DNA of 64,000 nucleotides from Cubamyces lactineus (lineage: Eukaryota > Basidiomycota > Agaricomycetes > Polyporales > Polyporaceae), in assembly GCA_022376465.1 (NCBI GenBank), contig JACDTU010000037.1:19163-83162 (forward strand), written 5' to 3'. The translations under genes and the position numbers were made by a program. The notes beneath the pieces were generated by a model. That model saw only the letters and a program-made list of their open reading frames with translations, was not told the origin of the DNA and searched no databases. Positions 63,302 through 64,000 of this stretch are shown in pieces. The first letter of the stretch is position 1. Each line of letters opens with the position of its first letter.

Positions 63302-64000
63302 ATGAAGATGTCAACATGTAGCTACTGCGATCAAGCCAGCCATCAGAATCATGGAGACCCTGCGAAGATCAACGTCTGCGATGGCGAGCTCGACAATTTC
63401 CTCGACCTCTTCGCCCCGTCTTCCGTTCCGTGCCCTCTCGACCCACCTAGCGAGCAAATCGCAGTAGATTTCGTACCATTGAAGGGCAAGGAAGTTCACC
63501 ACTACGACCCTTTGGTGGGTCTCTCAATGTCTCGCAACTTCTGGCAGGGTACTCACAGTCTAGTAGATCACCATATTCAACCCATCGTCGCCGGCTTCCC
63601 TAAGGCAAAGCGCCTTTCGTTCTGCAACACCCACTCGAAAGAGTTTCCCTTCCCTTTCTCCGCCTTTGCAGAACACCATCACAAATCCAAGCCTGACATC
63701 TACATCACTTTCCCCGGGGAGAAACCCCCTCTCAAGACGGAATCCCTCATTGGTCTCGTTTGCCATGGTGATGGAACCAAGTCAACCGCGCAAGAGGATG
63801 CGTTCGATACGAAGGCTGGTATCCTGCGGACTGACGCTATCGTTCAACTCGCTATCGGGGCCAGCTATTTGATGCTTGCACATGGCCTTTTAGCCGCATA
63901 TACGATCGGTATCTACGGCGACATGATTCGCATCGCTCGGTTCGACCATGCTTGTGCGGTCGCCGAACGCGTTCAGCATAAAGACGAACGAAGGCCTCAG
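63302..64000 (+). pseudogene. FunK1 protein kinase, copy 4, frameshifted and cut by window end
   Basis: Starts MKMSTCSYCDQASHQ; LDNFLDLFAPSSVPCPLDPP; intron from 63513; KRLSFCNTHSKEFPFPFSAF and AEHHHKSKPDIYITFPGEK. The frame breaks at about 63776 (KST AQEDAFDTKAG continues one frame over) and again near 63970 before the FSIKTNEGL equivalent. Close tandem relative of copy 3 (250 bp downstream). The rest lies beyond the window. Confidence 0.75.

Overview
The window looks like a basidiomycete (Agaricomycete) nuclear genome. Protein genes are split by many short introns of about 45-65 nt with GTRNGY/YAG ends. FunK1-type protein kinases, a KDZ transposase with a cysteine-cluster N-terminus and chromodomain Gypsy elements are all present. 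I assign no species.

Layout. 1-14.4 kb is ordinary euchromatin: tRNA-Phe; a large cysteine-motif protein (457-4553, -); a p47/Shp1-type UBX protein (4892-6497, -); a MITE-like repeat; a mirror-image tRNA-Thr/tRNA-Gln pair; prefoldin subunit 5 (8013-8731); a PIN-domain protein (9492-10721, -); and a 12-exon hexose transporter (12160-14369). From 16 kb the window is a graveyard of FunK1 kinases hit by mobile DNA.

FunK1 copy 1 (from 16021) is cut near its 3' end by two insertions only 7 bp apart. One is a 3.7-kb element that is almost entirely a palindrome (two 1,771-bp arms around a 147-bp loop, target duplication TATATTCC). The other is a 6.3-kb Copia element (22191-28510, target duplication CCTGT). 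The kinase reading frame resumes at 28511 and stops at 28636. A Gypsy chromovirus (29116-38015, 542-bp LTRs with no difference seen, target duplication GGTAT) follows. It shows self-priming, a 1.1-kb ATG-free leader holding an open frame that ends on the gag start, a -1 frameshift signal, and an extra intact 430-codon ORF downstream of pol.

The main discovery is 39004-59440. A second FunK1 gene is split: its 3' part lies at 38109-39003 and its 5' part at 59441-59640, on the same strand and in the right order. The 20,437 bp between them is bounded by an exact 8-bp duplication (CGGCTCCA) and by inverted repeats. It encodes a 13-exon, apparently intact KDZ transposase (1,197 aa), four further multi-exon genes of unknown function, and a pair of paralogous small genes placed as mirror images about 0.8 kb inside the two ends. 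I read it as a giant cargo-carrying KDZ transposon with long, diverged terminal inverted regions.

The right edge (60418-64000) holds two more FunK1 copies, both with frameshifts. Coordinates of multi-exon genes are genomic spans; exon limits were read by eye from splice consensus and checked by reading-frame phase wherever a total length is given.
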